Positions 5,722 through 5,777 of a DNA stretch of 5,777 nucleotides are shown here, piece by piece (positions within the stretch are counted from its first letter, which is position 1; the number at the start of each line of letters is the position of its first letter). The notes below the pieces were generated by a model. It was not told the origin of the DNA. It worked only from the letters and a program-made list of their open reading frames with translations, and searched no databases. This DNA is from Dehalococcoidia bacterium. GTDB lineage: Bacteria > Chloroflexota > Dehalococcoidia > Lucifugimonadales > UBA3495. Location: NCBI GenBank assembly GCA_003523055.1, contig DPHC01000014.1, positions 7,102-12,878 on the forward strand, given 5' to 3'. The position numbers were made by a program, and so were the translations under genes.

Positions 5722-5777
5722 TTATCTGTTTACTGCTTCTAAATTCATTCCCAATCTTACTGGTCCGTCGTGAGCTA
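5722..5777 (-). CDS. C-terminal end of an unidentified protein (partial)
   Basis: The frame entering from the right edge reads AHDGPVRLGMNLEAVNR and stops at TAA 5724-5722. The other two minus-strand frames either stop early or run into the YHS gene with low-complexity residues. The stop lies just before the ribosome binding site of the YHS gene, the usual operon arrangement. Eighteen codons are too few to name a family. The gene's start lies outside the window. Confidence 0.55.
   Translation of the reverse strand, partial: AHDGPVRLGMNLEAVNR

Overview
The window looks like AT-rich (about 40% G+C by eye) free-living bacterial chromosome. Most genes have clear Shine-Dalgarno sites. All seven intact or partial genes end in TAA or TAG and none in TGA. 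The gene content is an LLM-class flavin monooxygenase, a YHS-type zinc-finger protein, a monocarboxylate-type MFS carrier, and an atypical SDR with a DUF2867 tail beside an SRPBCC protein. This would suit a marine or oligotrophic degrader such as a SAR202-like Chloroflexota lineage, but that placement is inference from gene content only. No phage, IS, CRISPR, tRNA or rRNA features were seen.

Left part, plus strand (1-2411). Positions 1-86 hold nothing I can support. Positions 87-341 hold an 84-codon gene that keeps one reading frame from ATG to TAA but is broken by three in-frame stops (TGA, TGA, TAA). I call it a pseudogene. It is followed by a short regulatory stretch with a perfect TATAAT, a 10-bp palindrome and an inverted repeat reaching into the ribosome binding site of the next gene. 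That gene (457-1047) encodes a six-helix membrane protein of unknown function. It is followed by two hairpins, the second a strong Rho-independent terminator, and then by an MFS transporter (1125-2411).

Right part, minus strand (2400-5777). Reading leftwards from the right edge there is the C-terminal tail of an unidentified protein, a 65-residue YHS-like protein, and a luciferase-like flavin monooxygenase. These three are 15 and 28 bases apart and probably form one operon. An 87-base intergenic gap carries a 13-bp direct repeat with a 21-bp period, and each copy contains TATAAT. An SDR-DUF2867 protein and an SRPBCC protein follow as a two-gene unit. The last gene meets the MFS gene tail to tail with a 12-base overlap.

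Functionally, the minus-strand genes look like small-molecule redox or ligand-binding metabolism: FMN-dependent oxygenation, NAD(P)-dependent reduction and lipid-like ligand binding. The MFS carrier could import or export a carboxylate. No substrate can be named from sequence alone. I found no convincing new defence or mobile system. The items most worth a second look are the three-stop gene, the phased direct repeat, and the YHS-monooxygenase pairing.
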